Part shown: piece after piece, positions 1-8,833 of the stretch | Position numbering within the stretch: position 1 is the stretch's first letter | How the letters are laid out: every line of letters starts with the position of its first letter | Source: an uncultured Clostridia bacterium | GTDB taxonomy: Bacteria > Bacillota > Clostridia > Oscillospirales > Acutalibacteraceae | Reading direction: 5' to 3' | NCBI GenBank assembly: GCA_946406145.1 | Contig: CAMJJL010000018.1 | Span: 1 to 36,778 of the forward strand | DNA: 36,778 nt | Notes under the pieces: model-generated | Database searches by the model: none | What the model was told of the DNA's origin: nothing | What the model saw: only the letters and a program-made list of their open reading frames with translations | Made by a program: the position numbers and the translations under genes

Positions 1-53
1 CCGAACGGCATGTACGGTGGTGTGAGAGGGCGGATTATTTCCGCCCTACTCGA
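1..53 (+). mobile_element. 3' end of a group II intron (part of domain V plus domain VI)
   Basis: The first 25 bases resemble the 3' strand of a bacterial group II intron domain V (GTACGGT followed by GTGTGAGAGG). Bases 27-47 form a domain VI-like hairpin (AGGGCGG, loop, CCGCCCT), followed by ACTCGAT, a common type of intron 3' end with an unpaired A near the end. The rest of the intron, including any reverse transcriptase gene, would lie to the left of the window. The call rests on recalled family sequence patterns, not on a covariance search. The intron would be on the strand opposite to the flanking operon. Confidence 0.6.
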
Positions 54-630
54 TTAGCGAGGATGATTCATCGCTGTTTTGCTTTTTGTCGGCAACATAG
101 CTGTTGAAGCGCGTCTGCAGGGTGCTCCAGATATCATTCGCCTCGTTGCGCGCGTTCTGTACGACCGCTTCCGCCTCAACATTTGCCTTCTGTAAGATCG
201 CGTCCGCCTTTTGTCGGGCGACCGCCTCATATCCATCATAATCCCGTTTCATGGCGTCGTGCATTTCCTTGATCTTAGCAAGATAATCGTCAGCCGCCTT
301 CTGCGCGGCTTCCATCACGCCGTTGACGCGTACCGCCATCTCGGCGATCGAACCGGGCTCCGTGATCTCGGTGTCCACGGACGCGAACTTTCCCTCCAGC
401 TCCGTCACCTTTGCCTTGAGCGCTTCATTCTCTTCGGTGAGGGACGCCGTCTGCTTTTCCAGACTCTCCTTCTCCTGTGCCAAGGGTTCATAGCTGCTGA
501 GCTTGTGGTTCAGCGCGTCGATATCGCTTTTCTGAGATTGGATCAGCATGATCAGCTGATCCTTTCCCATGCTTTTATAATTCATGCCGCTCTCGGGCGT
601 GCTATCATTTTGAAACAGAGCCATAAACAT
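46..630 (-). CDS. Coiled-coil protein, last gene of the exopolysaccharide operon, 3' end probably altered
   Basis: A 194-residue soluble protein of no family I can name with certainty. Residues about 20-80 form a long heptad-rich coiled coil (KESLEKQTASLTEENEALKA), and residues about 95-170 are a second Ala/Lys/Glu-rich helical stretch. This layout resembles DivIVA/GpsB-type or ATP-synthase-b-like scaffolds, which is suggestive only. The gene starts 41 nt after the EAL gene and is the last of the operon. Two ATGs are possible. The GGGAGG box sits only 3 nt before the first ATG but 9 nt before the second (position 624), which favours the second. The last two codons and the stop lie in the putative group II intron end, so the native C-terminus may have been longer. 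A role in positioning or regulating the synthase complex is inference. Confidence 0.75.
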   Translation of the reverse strand: MFMALFQNDSTPESGMNYKSMGKDQLIMLIQSQKSDIDALNHKLSSYEPLAQEKESLEKQTASLTEENEALKAKVTELEGKFASVDTEITEPGSIAEMAVRVNGVMEAAQKAADDYLAKIKEMHDAMKRDYDGYEAVARQKADAILQKANVEAEAVVQNARNEANDIWSTLQTRFNSYVADKKQNSDESSSLIE

Positions 631-671
631 GATCCTCCCTGATAATAGTATTGATAATAGTTGAAAGCTGT

Positions 672-2567
672 TTACGCGAACGTGATATTGCGCTCTACGG
701 ACGGTTCATCCGCAGGGTTGGTTCTGGAGAGCAGATAGCCCTGGATATAATCACATTCCGCCTGTGAGGAAGCCGCCAGCTCCTCCTCGGTCTCGACGCC
801 CTCACACAGCGCCTTGATACCGAGAAAATGCGACAGTCGGATAATGCCCGTCAGCAGCTGTCTGCCCTTCTGAGTACGCGAGTCGATGATCAGCTCACGG
901 TCGATCTTGATGATATCGATTGAATAGTCGTTCAAATCCTTGACCGAGGAATAGCCGCAGCCAAAGTCATCCAGCGCGATACGGCAGCCCAGCTCCTTGC
1001 AGGCGGAGATATTGTCGCTGACCTGCTTCTTGCTCTCGGCAAAGGCGTCCTCGGTGATCTCGATGACCAGCTTGCTGATGTCAAAATCGTACTGCCGGAC
1101 GATGTCTTTCATCCGAGTGATAAAGTTCTCATCAGAAAGGGTGATACGCGTCATATTACAGGACAGCCAGAGATTCTTCTTAGGCGTATCCTTCCACTCT
1201 TCCAGCGTGCGGCAGCATTCACCGAGGATGTAAAAATCAAGCTCGTCGATCATCTCGGCGGCCTCAAGCATATGGATGTAGTCCGACGGTGTGATCATGC
1301 CTTCCTCGGGGCTGTCCCATCGGGACAACGCCTCAGCGCCGCAGGCTGTCTTGCCCTTGCCGTCAAAGATATATTGCACATACAGGCGGAATTCCTTCTT
1401 GTCCAAAGCGTCACGCAGCTTCTTCTTCAAGCCGTTCACATACTCCTCGTGCCGGAGCAGCATTGCGTCGGCGAACACATACGGCTCACCTGTCTCACGC
1501 GCGTGATAGAAGCCCTGTCTGGCATTGAGGATCGCCTTCTCACACGGGATATTGGGCTGATCCAGATGGAATACGCCTGCCTGAAAATGGATATGGTATT
1601 TGAGCATGACGTCGTTGTTGAAGTGATTCAGACGCGACAGCAGATGCTCGATGAATTCCTTTGCCTGTTCCTCGACAGGCGTTTCAAAGGCAAGGGCAAA
1701 GCGTCCGTCCGAAATACGCGCGCAGAAGTCGGTTTCACGCGCATGTGCCGCGATCTGAGAAGCGGCGTAGATCTGGATCTCCTCCGATACGGTCGAGTCG
1801 GCATATTGCAGAATACGCTGGACGTCGATACCGATGTAGGCGATATAGTACAGCGGACTGGAGGCAGGAGAGATAAAGCTCCGATACCATTGCTCAAAGT
1901 ACAGACTGTTTCCGATACCGGTGATCGGGTCGGTCAGGCGGTTTTCCTTCGCTGCCTTCTCCTTTTTGCGGCGCCGGATGACGATCAGGATCAGGATGAT
2001 ACAGAGGATCAAAAGACCGATCGCGACAAATACCAGCCAGATCGGAAAGTCGTTGGGCGAATTCGTCACCGCCGTCTCGACGGACAGACGCAGGATCTGC
2101 TCGGAGGAGGTAGATTGCAGAGAAGAGGTCACGGTTTTGACCAGATCGTCGGACGCGATCGCGGTGAAGCCGACACACAGCTCGACCTCCTCTTCACCCT
2201 TTTGATATGTCAGGATGTGCACCTCTTTCGCGAGATCGTCTATATCACCCTTGGCATGGGCGGAGACGATCTCCACCTGCTTATTCTTAGCCAGACGATA
2301 CTGCTCATTAGAAGTGCCGGAGTTGATATAGGAAAAGTCAATGCCGCTGTCATCCGAGATCTTTTTGTACAGCTCCGGCAGGATCCCCTTATACTCCTTA
2401 TCCTCGGTATCATAATACTCGATCGGGTACAAATCGGGATCGCCGGCGATATAGATGGTGTTGCCGTTGGTCGGAGTGTCGACCGTATAGACCGCCGCGT
2501 CCGCCGACATTGTACCGAACAGCAGCAGCACTGCGACCGTAATGATCGCTGTCAGTTTTATTTTCAT
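672..2567 (-). CDS. Membrane GGDEF(degenerate)-EAL c-di-GMP phosphodiesterase with a periplasmic-binding-like sensor
   Basis: A 631-residue protein. It has a signal peptide or anchor (1-25) and an extracytoplasmic segment of about 140 residues that starts like an SBP_bac_3 amino-acid-binding domain (IYIAGDPDLYPIEYYD) but is far shorter than the usual 220. A transmembrane helix lies at about 174-197. The GGDEF-like domain (208-370) has a signature degraded to SDGRF (286-290), so cyclase activity is unlikely. The EAL domain (380-625) keeps E412 in AEAL, N471, E503, DD533-534, K554 and E589, so c-di-GMP hydrolysis to pGpG is likely. Its RBS (AAGG) overlaps the stop of the glycosyltransferase gene, which argues for cotranscription. 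A local phosphodiesterase in an operon with a c-di-GMP riboswitch would form a negative feedback loop (inference). Confidence 0.9.
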   Translation of the reverse strand: MKIKLTAIITVAVLLLFGTMSADAAVYTVDTPTNGNTIYIAGDPDLYPIEYYDTEDKEYKGILPELYKKISDDSGIDFSYINSGTSNEQYRLAKNKQVEIVSAHAKGDIDDLAKEVHILTYQKGEEEVELCVGFTAIASDDLVKTVTSSLQSTSSEQILRLSVETAVTNSPNDFPIWLVFVAIGLLILCIILILIVIRRRKKEKAAKENRLTDPITGIGNSLYFEQWYRSFISPASSPLYYIAYIGIDVQRILQYADSTVSEEIQIYAASQIAAHARETDFCARISDGRFALAFETPVEEQAKEFIEHLLSRLNHFNNDVMLKYHIHFQAGVFHLDQPNIPCEKAILNARQGFYHARETGEPYVFADAMLLRHEEYVNGLKKKLRDALDKKEFRLYVQYIFDGKGKTACGAEALSRWDSPEEGMITPSDYIHMLEAAEMIDELDFYILGECCRTLEEWKDTPKKNLWLSCNMTRITLSDENFITRMKDIVRQYDFDISKLVIEITEDAFAESKKQVSDNISACKELGCRIALDDFGCGYSSVKDLNDYSIDIIKIDRELIIDSRTQKGRQLLTGIIRLSHFLGIKALCEGVETEEELAASSQAECDYIQGYLLSRTNPADEPSVERNITFA

Positions 2568-2576
2568 AAGCGTACC

Positions 2577-4007
2577 TTATTTCAAATTAATCTTTTGTCG
2601 CTCAATCCTGCCCCACTGGAGCTTCTTCTTTTTATAACCGATAAACGCTGTCGCGCGTACCCATGCCATGATAAAGCGCAGAACGCATATCTCTACCGTA
2701 CAGAGCATCAGCGCCTTGAGCACATCACGGAAGGTGACCTTAAGGTCAATAGTCTGCGTCCGTGCGAAGAAGGCGGTCATCGACATCACGGAGCCGAACA
2801 GCGCGTAGATGCCGAAGAATATCAGCATAAAGGGCACATTGATCAGATCGACGAAGAAGGCGAGCACCATGGTGGCGATGCCGAAGACCTCGATGAACGG
2901 CGACAACAGCTCATAGATCAAAAAGTAAAAATACGAGATAAAGCTGGTCAACCCGAATTTGGGATTCGCCAGCATGACGCGGTGCTTCCACATCGACTGG
3001 AACAGACCGATGTGCCAGCGGCGGCGCTGTTTGCTGAGGTCCTTGAGTTTTTCCGGCACCTGCGACCAGCAGATCGCGTCGGTCGCGTAACGGATCAGAT
3101 AGGGGATGTCGTTCGTTACACAGTAGTCGTGCAGCTTGACGACCAGCTCCATGTCCTCGCCCATGGTGGTTGCGTCATAACCGCCTGCGGCGACAACGGT
3201 ATCCTTTTTGAATAAGCCGAAGGCTCCCGAGATGATCAATGAGCCGTTGAATTTATCAAACAGGATACGGGACGCGAGAAACGAGCGATCATATTCGAGC
3301 ACCTGCATACAGGCGAGCAGGTTGCGCGGCAGGCGGTAATTGATAACCCTGCCGTTTTCGATCTCGACGCTGTTGGACGGTCGCACCGCGCCGCCGACCG
3401 CTACGACGTTCTCGTTCTCCAGCACAGGCTTGACGATCTTGCTCAGCGAATCGTACTGCAGTACGGAATCGGCGTCGATACAGATAAAGTACGGATACTT
3501 GCAGGCGTTGATGCCCATGTTCAGTGAATCTGCCTTGCCGCCGTTTTTCTTTCGGATCAGGGTCAAGGGCACCTTATGGGTCGCCGCCTCATAGACGAAC
3601 TCCATCGGCTGACAATCGATCTTGCGCTGTATCGGACGGCGGATCGGCAGCATATCAAAGGCTTCGATCAGCTTTGCGGAGGTTCTGTCGGAGGAGCCGT
3701 CATCCACGACGACGATCTCGTACAGCGGATAGTCGAGCGCGAGCAGCGAGCGAACGTTCTCGACGATGGTGACGTCCTCGTTGAATGCCGGCACGATGAT
3801 GCTGATGGGCACATAATGGTCCTTGAGGATCGTGTTTTTCAGCCTATCCTGCTGGCGCTTTTTGAACAATGACGAGGAGCCGGTAACGACGGCGATAAAC
3901 AGAAAGGTCGAATAACCGATCAGATAGAGCGCGAAGAAGATCTCTACGGCGAGCAAAAAGCCCTTGATGAACTCAAACGCCGTATCGTTGAACAAAGCAT
4001 ATCTCAC
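2577..4007 (-). CDS. Processive family 2 membrane glycosyltransferase (polysaccharide synthase)
   Basis: A 476-residue integral membrane GT2 enzyme that would polymerise a nucleotide-sugar into an exopolysaccharide at the cytoplasmic face. Residues 13-43 hold N-terminal membrane helix or helices. The catalytic domain follows, with DDG at 102-104, DAD at 178-180, the ED of TMGEDME at 284-285 and QRRRW at 327-331. These match the D,D,D,QxxRW pattern of processive synthases such as PgaC/IcaA, cellulose and hyaluronan synthases. Three further membrane segments lie at about 355-450. No C-terminal PilZ domain is present, so direct c-di-GMP activation of the BcsA type is not expected. The gene shares an ATGA start/stop overlap with the upstream HEAT-like gene, implying translational coupling. 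The sugar cannot be told from sequence. The neighbouring PgaB-like deacetylase hints at an N-acetylhexosamine polymer (inference). Confidence 0.93.
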   Translation of the reverse strand: MRYALFNDTAFEFIKGFLLAVEIFFALYLIGYSTFLFIAVVTGSSSLFKKRQQDRLKNTILKDHYVPISIIVPAFNEDVTIVENVRSLLALDYPLYEIVVVDDGSSDRTSAKLIEAFDMLPIRRPIQRKIDCQPMEFVYEAATHKVPLTLIRKKNGGKADSLNMGINACKYPYFICIDADSVLQYDSLSKIVKPVLENENVVAVGGAVRPSNSVEIENGRVINYRLPRNLLACMQVLEYDRSFLASRILFDKFNGSLIISGAFGLFKKDTVVAAGGYDATTMGEDMELVVKLHDYCVTNDIPYLIRYATDAICWSQVPEKLKDLSKQRRRWHIGLFQSMWKHRVMLANPKFGLTSFISYFYFLIYELLSPFIEVFGIATMVLAFFVDLINVPFMLIFFGIYALFGSVMSMTAFFARTQTIDLKVTFRDVLKALMLCTVEICVLRFIMAWVRATAFIGYKKKKLQWGRIERQKINLK

Positions 4008-5098
4008 GTTGCTGCCGCCTTCCTTTCCCTCAGTTTTTTGCGGTCGAACCGATAACGCATCATCTCACCTGCGTAGCGGTCATCGCCCTCGAATATATCA
4101 ATAAAATCGGCGTACTCGAGCTTCAAGTTCTCCAGCGCCTGTGATGCGTTCAGCCGCACATACCAGTTGCGGCTGCTCAGATTCTTTTTGAGCACCTCGA
4201 TGGTTCTGTCCGAGGGATAGGACGCCAACGCAAAGCAGGTGATCGAGGTGTACTCCCAGTGCGTTTCGTCCTCATGCTCAGCATATTTCATCAGCTGTTC
4301 ATAGGCAGGCTCATAGGGATATCTGCCCAGATAGCGGATCGCGCAGTAATGGATCTCACAGTCGAGATCCTGCCTCAGCAATCCGAGCATCCTCTCCTGA
4401 AAATCACCCGAAGAAAAACGGATGCTGTCGAGGATCGCGAGCTGTGTGTTCAGCGAATACCCAAACAGGCGCTCCCACAAAAGCTCGTTGAGCTCCTTTT
4501 TATCGCCGGTAAACGTCAACAGACCGTCTGTCAGCAGTTTTTTGTTGTGATAATAGCCGGTGTTGTCAATGATCTTCAGCGCGTCCGCGACATTCTCCGC
4601 ATTACCCATGGAGTAGAACGCGCCAAGGGCATTTTCACGGCAGTAGATGGACGGCTTCTCCAACAGATCGACCAGAATACGGTTGATCTGCGGCAGATCC
4701 TCGCCGTAGAAAAGCTGATAACGCGCGATGATATACGGAAAGTACGTCATCTGCAGCTCATCCTTGCGGCTGTATCGATTTGCCAGCGTGACAAAAACAT
4801 ATTCGAGCTTATGCAGATACGCCTTGACCTGATCGGGATACTGCTCATACAGGGTCTCCAGCGCCTTGTCGAACGCCATCAGCTCGCGGACGTTGGTCAG
4901 CTTTTTCAGGAGCATCAGACGATGCCGGTCATCCAGCACCTCCTTGCCGAACTGCTCCTTGATCAGGTCGATATAATACAGACGGCTCTTTTCTGCTGCT
5001 CTGTCATTGCGCTTGAACAAAAAGATACATACAATATTGAATCCGATCATCGCCAGACAAACGGCAAGATAGATATAAACAATGACCTCAATCTTCAT
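4004..5098 (-). CDS. Membrane-anchored HEAT-repeat-like protein, putative synthase partner
   Basis: A 364-residue protein with one N-terminal membrane helix (about 5-28, ending in FLFKRN) and a cytoplasmic all-helical region. The helical region carries regularly spaced pairs of short helices, for example near ILDSIRFSSGDFQERMLGLL, AIRYLGRYPYEPAYEQLMKY and VRLNASQALENLKLE, typical of HEAT-like scaffolds. The ORF overlaps the glycoside-hydrolase-like gene upstream by 11 nt and the glycosyltransferase gene downstream by 4 nt, so the three are tightly coupled. I recognise no enzymatic motif. Because genes this closely overlapped often make subunits of one complex, I infer a scaffold or co-polymerase role beside the glycosyltransferase. 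Confidence 0.8.
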   Translation of the reverse strand: MKIEVIVYIYLAVCLAMIGFNIVCIFLFKRNDRAAEKSRLYYIDLIKEQFGKEVLDDRHRLMLLKKLTNVRELMAFDKALETLYEQYPDQVKAYLHKLEYVFVTLANRYSRKDELQMTYFPYIIARYQLFYGEDLPQINRILVDLLEKPSIYCRENALGAFYSMGNAENVADALKIIDNTGYYHNKKLLTDGLLTFTGDKKELNELLWERLFGYSLNTQLAILDSIRFSSGDFQERMLGLLRQDLDCEIHYCAIRYLGRYPYEPAYEQLMKYAEHEDETHWEYTSITCFALASYPSDRTIEVLKKNLSSRNWYVRLNASQALENLKLEYADFIDIFEGDDRYAGEMMRYRFDRKKLRERKAAAT

Positions 5099-7271
5099 CT
5101 TGATCTCTCCAGCGTTCTTGTAGTACGTAATACGAGCTCTTGAGGCGCTCGTGATAGGTTACATGATTGTTCCAGCCCTTCAGACTGACAGGCCGGAGCT
5201 GCGCTCTGCGCGGTCCGTCATCCTTCGCGTACAGACCTGCCCACAGCCGATCGATCTCGATGTACTCGATGCCGTAATGCTCATAGTAATCGTCGTGAAT
5301 CATCATCAGCGACGGATCGGAGAAGTTGAGCAGCTGCCACGGCAGCTTGATCTCCACAAAGCCGTCGCCTGCCATAAAGTCCGCCAGCGAGTTGAAATCG
5401 GGATCGGACGGATTGGCGTTGCCGTAGGTCAGCTTACCGGTCTCAAACACCTCGGCGGGAGCTTGCAAATTATGATACAAAAGCGGCGTCGCCGTTTGCA
5501 GGATCATGTCGATATCGGTGAAGCGCGGCGAATCCTTTGACGGGATATTATCCTTGAGGTAGGCGTTGAACTCGTAGACGTTCTCCGAATAGTTGCTGCG
5601 GAGCACCTCATAGCGCTCCTGCACCCTCACACGGCTGTTCTTTTTGCCCTCGAGCTCAATGATGAAGTCGATCGCACGGTCGAACAGCATATCCTTCTCT
5701 TCATAATAGCTGCTGCCGCTTTCGGGCGTGATATCGAGAGGGATATAGAGCTTGTCGCTGTCGATATTCAAGCCGTCTTTACTGACCTTGAAGTAGATGA
5801 ACTTTTCATCATATTTCATCGAGAGCCGCATATCGCCGCGCGCGGCAACGAGATCATCGTTCGTCCACTCGGCGTCGTCGCCGTCGACGTAGCAGACGGA
5901 TCGCTCCTTGCCGGGATCAAAGGAGAGCAGACCGAAATACTGCTCATTCGTCTGGTAATCCGACCAGTAGGGGTCGCGCTTGAGGTTGACGGCATACATC
6001 GTGTTCCATGTACGCTTGAACCACTCATCCTGCCATGAGAACACACAGCAGCCGGAACAGCCTGCCGCCTTGATATCTTCATAACAGTCGATGATCGCCT
6101 TGCCCTGCTCCTTTTCGGACATATTACCCTGGTTTCTGCCGAGGTTCATCTCGCGCTGCGCCATGCCGCGTCCGGTCGAAACGCCGAACTCGGAGATCAC
6201 AACGGGCATGGTGTGGTGCCGCGTGAGCATGGACAGATAGGCGCGGTAGGTGTTGAGCACACCGTCGGTCTCATACGGCGTAAGATCGTCAAAGCCGAGC
6301 GCGCTCCAGTCGGAGATATACGCCAGATAGTCGGGATAATACGGATAGACGTGGTAGGATACGAACTGACCGGAGAGAAAGTCCTCTGTCGTTCTGATAT
6401 GCTCCACATCCACCTCGGCGCACTTCATGAAGAAGCGCTCGATATCCTCGGGGTACTCAAACGGATCGGTCGTCGGCCAGTTGGAAAAGGCAACGAGCTT
6501 CTGCATTTTATAGCGATTGGATTCGTATTCCACCACTCGATCGCCGACCTCTGCGAGCATCGCTTCAAAGGGCGTCGCATCGGGCGAGGTATAGAAATAC
6601 CTGCCCCGATACTCAGAAGCGCCCTCGATATCGCCGTACTGCTCGTTGGTGTAAGCGACGGTGACGTCCTCCCACTCAACGCCGAGGATATAGCCGATGA
6701 CCCACGGCGAGATATCGTGCAGATATACACCCGAGCCTGCGGACGCCATCCTGCCGACGCCGATCTTCTTGTTGCCGTGGATAACGTCGAGCATGGAGCG
6801 GCAGTCGTCGAGGAAGCGCTCTCTGAATCCCTGCTGGAACGCGTCACGATAGGAGTTCTGGATATAGTCGTTGACCCACACACCGTGTATCAGCCACAGG
6901 GGGTTGTCGTTATTTTGATTGTACTCATAGAAAGCATTGTAGAAAACATCCTGCTGTACGGTATAGACGCGGATGGTGTTGGCGCCCATCTCCTGGATAT
7001 ACTTGAACCAGCGCTTATAGGTGTCCTTGTCGATCGCAAAGTCGGTCGACCACTCACCCGGCTTACCGGAGCCGAGGTTGACGCCCTTGATCTCGAACGG
7101 CTCATAATCCTCGCCGTTGAACATCAGGATTTGATCGCCCTCAGTGCGGACAAAGGTGCTCGTCACCTTGCCGGGATCGAGGTCGATATACCACCCCAGG
7201 CGGTAATACGCGGTGTCAATACCCAGCGCAAGCAATACCACGATGCTTACAATAATGATAAATCTCTTCAT
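5088..7271 (-). CDS. Membrane-anchored extracellular glycoside-hydrolase-like protein
   Basis: A 727-residue protein with an uncleaved-looking N-terminal signal anchor (1-20) followed by a large extracellular part. Residues about 50-450 read as a (beta/alpha)8 barrel of the GH2/GH5 kind. They include IKGVNLGSG near the start, MGANTIRVYT at 95-104, GVEWE with candidate acid/base E199 or E201, and VVISEFG with candidate nucleophile E361. Residues about 460-700 form a beta-rich C-terminal domain. No exact GH family can be assigned. The ORF overlaps the HEAT-like gene and follows the CotH-like gene after 62 nt, with no strong RBS before the ATG. Synthase operons commonly encode a hydrolase that trims or releases the polymer, so that role is inferred here. 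A transglycosylase or non-catalytic function is possible. Confidence 0.82.
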   Translation of the reverse strand: MKRFIIIVSIVVLLALGIDTAYYRLGWYIDLDPGKVTSTFVRTEGDQILMFNGEDYEPFEIKGVNLGSGKPGEWSTDFAIDKDTYKRWFKYIQEMGANTIRVYTVQQDVFYNAFYEYNQNNDNPLWLIHGVWVNDYIQNSYRDAFQQGFRERFLDDCRSMLDVIHGNKKIGVGRMASAGSGVYLHDISPWVIGYILGVEWEDVTVAYTNEQYGDIEGASEYRGRYFYTSPDATPFEAMLAEVGDRVVEYESNRYKMQKLVAFSNWPTTDPFEYPEDIERFFMKCAEVDVEHIRTTEDFLSGQFVSYHVYPYYPDYLAYISDWSALGFDDLTPYETDGVLNTYRAYLSMLTRHHTMPVVISEFGVSTGRGMAQREMNLGRNQGNMSEKEQGKAIIDCYEDIKAAGCSGCCVFSWQDEWFKRTWNTMYAVNLKRDPYWSDYQTNEQYFGLLSFDPGKERSVCYVDGDDAEWTNDDLVAARGDMRLSMKYDEKFIYFKVSKDGLNIDSDKLYIPLDITPESGSSYYEEKDMLFDRAIDFIIELEGKKNSRVRVQERYEVLRSNYSENVYEFNAYLKDNIPSKDSPRFTDIDMILQTATPLLYHNLQAPAEVFETGKLTYGNANPSDPDFNSLADFMAGDGFVEIKLPWQLLNFSDPSLMMIHDDYYEHYGIEYIEIDRLWAGLYAKDDGPRRAQLRPVSLKGWNNHVTYHERLKSSYYVLQERWRDQDED

Positions 7272-7333
7272 AACATTTCGCTTTGTACGGCATTGGGCAG
7301 GCTCACAAGCTCCTCATAGCCGTGTTGAAATAA

Positions 7334-8806
7334 TCAGTTTGCGTTTTCAATAAACTTCTTGACGCGTGATTGCGCGCTGTACTGCGCCAGTACGTCGATA
7401 TTGACGTCCAAAAACTCCGTGCGCAGATGAATGTAATCCTTCATCTGCATAACGGCGCTATCATAGCTGTGGATATTTCTCTCCTCGGGATACAGCAGCG
7501 AATCATCGTCATAGGAATAGCCCCAGCGTTCTTCGTTGCGCTTGACGGCGTCGCCGAGATAGGCGATCGTATCATCGATATATCGATCGAGATAATCGTC
7601 GGAGAGAACGCTCTTGCGCAGGTCACGGTATCGCTCAATGATCCGCTTGGTGAAGTCCTTATCCTTGACGAGCATCCAATACCACGGCGCATTGATCAGG
7701 CGGAAGTCGTCCGTCGGGATCGCATGTTCCTGATAGTTGTCGCAGGCATTATTGAAATCCCAGATACACATACGGAATCTGCCGTCCGTATCCTTATAGA
7801 TATAGGTGGAATAAGCGCCGGCGTCATAGTTGCCCGTCAATTCGTTGATGATGAAATAATCAACAAACGAATCGATATCGATCAGCTTTTTATAGCCATA
7901 GGCGTCATTATCGAAGTCATAGGAATAGATCGTCTTTTCAAAGGACGAAAAGTCCTTGGTGATGGACGTCATGAGCTCCGGCGTGATATTCTTCTTTCCG
8001 GGATACTCGACGTTGATGCCGGAGGTGGCGTTCAGTCGGTAGGCATATTTCGTAAAGTTATTGATATCTTCCTCCGTAGTTCTGTCCATCCTCAGCAGAT
8101 AGCCGGAGTAGGTGTTATCCTTTTTATCAACCGTGAGAGGCAGTCTTGCGCCGTTCTTGCCGGCGGTAACAGTCTCCGTCATCACGTAGATGCCCTCATA
8201 CTCTCCGTTGAGAAACATCTCGCAAAAGCGGACGTTCGGCGCGTAATCCATGATCTCGCCGCCGATGTTGTACCACATATAGTTGCGGAGCATGGTCTTG
8301 TCGAGGAACGGTCCGTGCAAAACCCACTCGCTGTGCGGCGCCATCCCCATCACGCTCTGATCATTGCCGTCCCCCACACTGTCGACCAGCTTGAGCTTGT
8401 AATTCAGCTTGTCAAAATAACGCGAGGAGTTGCCGTGCACATGGATGGTCGCTTCGCTGACAAGCGTCGGTTCATCGCCGATATGATTGTTGGTTTTCTC
8501 GTGATCGGTGATCCTGACGTTCGAGAGGATGCGGTCAGAGCCGTCGGACGCGGTCGTAAAGCCCTTGTGCTGACCTTTTTCATCCAATATGGGCTTGCCG
8601 GGGATCTCCTTGCCGTCCGTATCGATTTGAATCAGAGGAAGGTGGGTACAGAAAACGTCCGTACCGTGGTCGGTGCAAGCCGGCTTCTCTGCGTCGGAAC
8701 GGTGCTGATGCACCCTCGGCGGTTCCTGCTTCAGAAAAATCGTCGCGGAGAATCCGGTGATCAAAAGGGCGATACAGAGGATGATGCCGATTATTTTGTT
8801 TTTCAT
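7334..8806 (-). CDS. Exported CotH-kinase-family protein
   Basis: A 490-residue protein of the CotH family, named after the spore-coat kinase CotH. An N-terminal hydrophobic signal anchor (about 4-24) predicts an extracytoplasmic location. Family landmarks are HGNSSR at 124-129 with the following LNYKLKL strand, GEYEGIYVMTE at 201-211, the DxN-type WDFNNACDN at 349-357, and the N-terminal HLPLIQIDTDG strand common in clostridial members. CotH of Bacillus phosphorylates coat proteins inside the mother cell. For an exported member the donor and target are unknown, so kinase activity is uncertain here. The gene lies 27 nt after the deacetylase gene. Modification of the polymer or of a surface partner is a reasonable inference from operon context. 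Confidence 0.9.
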   Translation of the reverse strand: MKNKIIGIILCIALLITGFSATIFLKQEPPRVHQHRSDAEKPACTDHGTDVFCTHLPLIQIDTDGKEIPGKPILDEKGQHKGFTTASDGSDRILSNVRITDHEKTNNHIGDEPTLVSEATIHVHGNSSRYFDKLNYKLKLVDSVGDGNDQSVMGMAPHSEWVLHGPFLDKTMLRNYMWYNIGGEIMDYAPNVRFCEMFLNGEYEGIYVMTETVTAGKNGARLPLTVDKKDNTYSGYLLRMDRTTEEDINNFTKYAYRLNATSGINVEYPGKKNITPELMTSITKDFSSFEKTIYSYDFDNDAYGYKKLIDIDSFVDYFIINELTGNYDAGAYSTYIYKDTDGRFRMCIWDFNNACDNYQEHAIPTDDFRLINAPWYWMLVKDKDFTKRIIERYRDLRKSVLSDDYLDRYIDDTIAYLGDAVKRNEERWGYSYDDDSLLYPEERNIHSYDSAVMQMKDYIHLRTEFLDVNIDVLAQYSAQSRVKKFIENAN

Positions 8807-8833
8807 TTAACCACCGCCTTTCACCGCTGATGA

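Noticed and set aside
1272-3215. A 647-codon plus-strand open frame and other long frames opposite the exopolysaccharide genes
   Set aside because: They lie wholly opposite genes with clear domains, show no recognisable motif, are rich in Arg/Asp/His/Leu as expected for antisense frames, and have no RBS or promoter.
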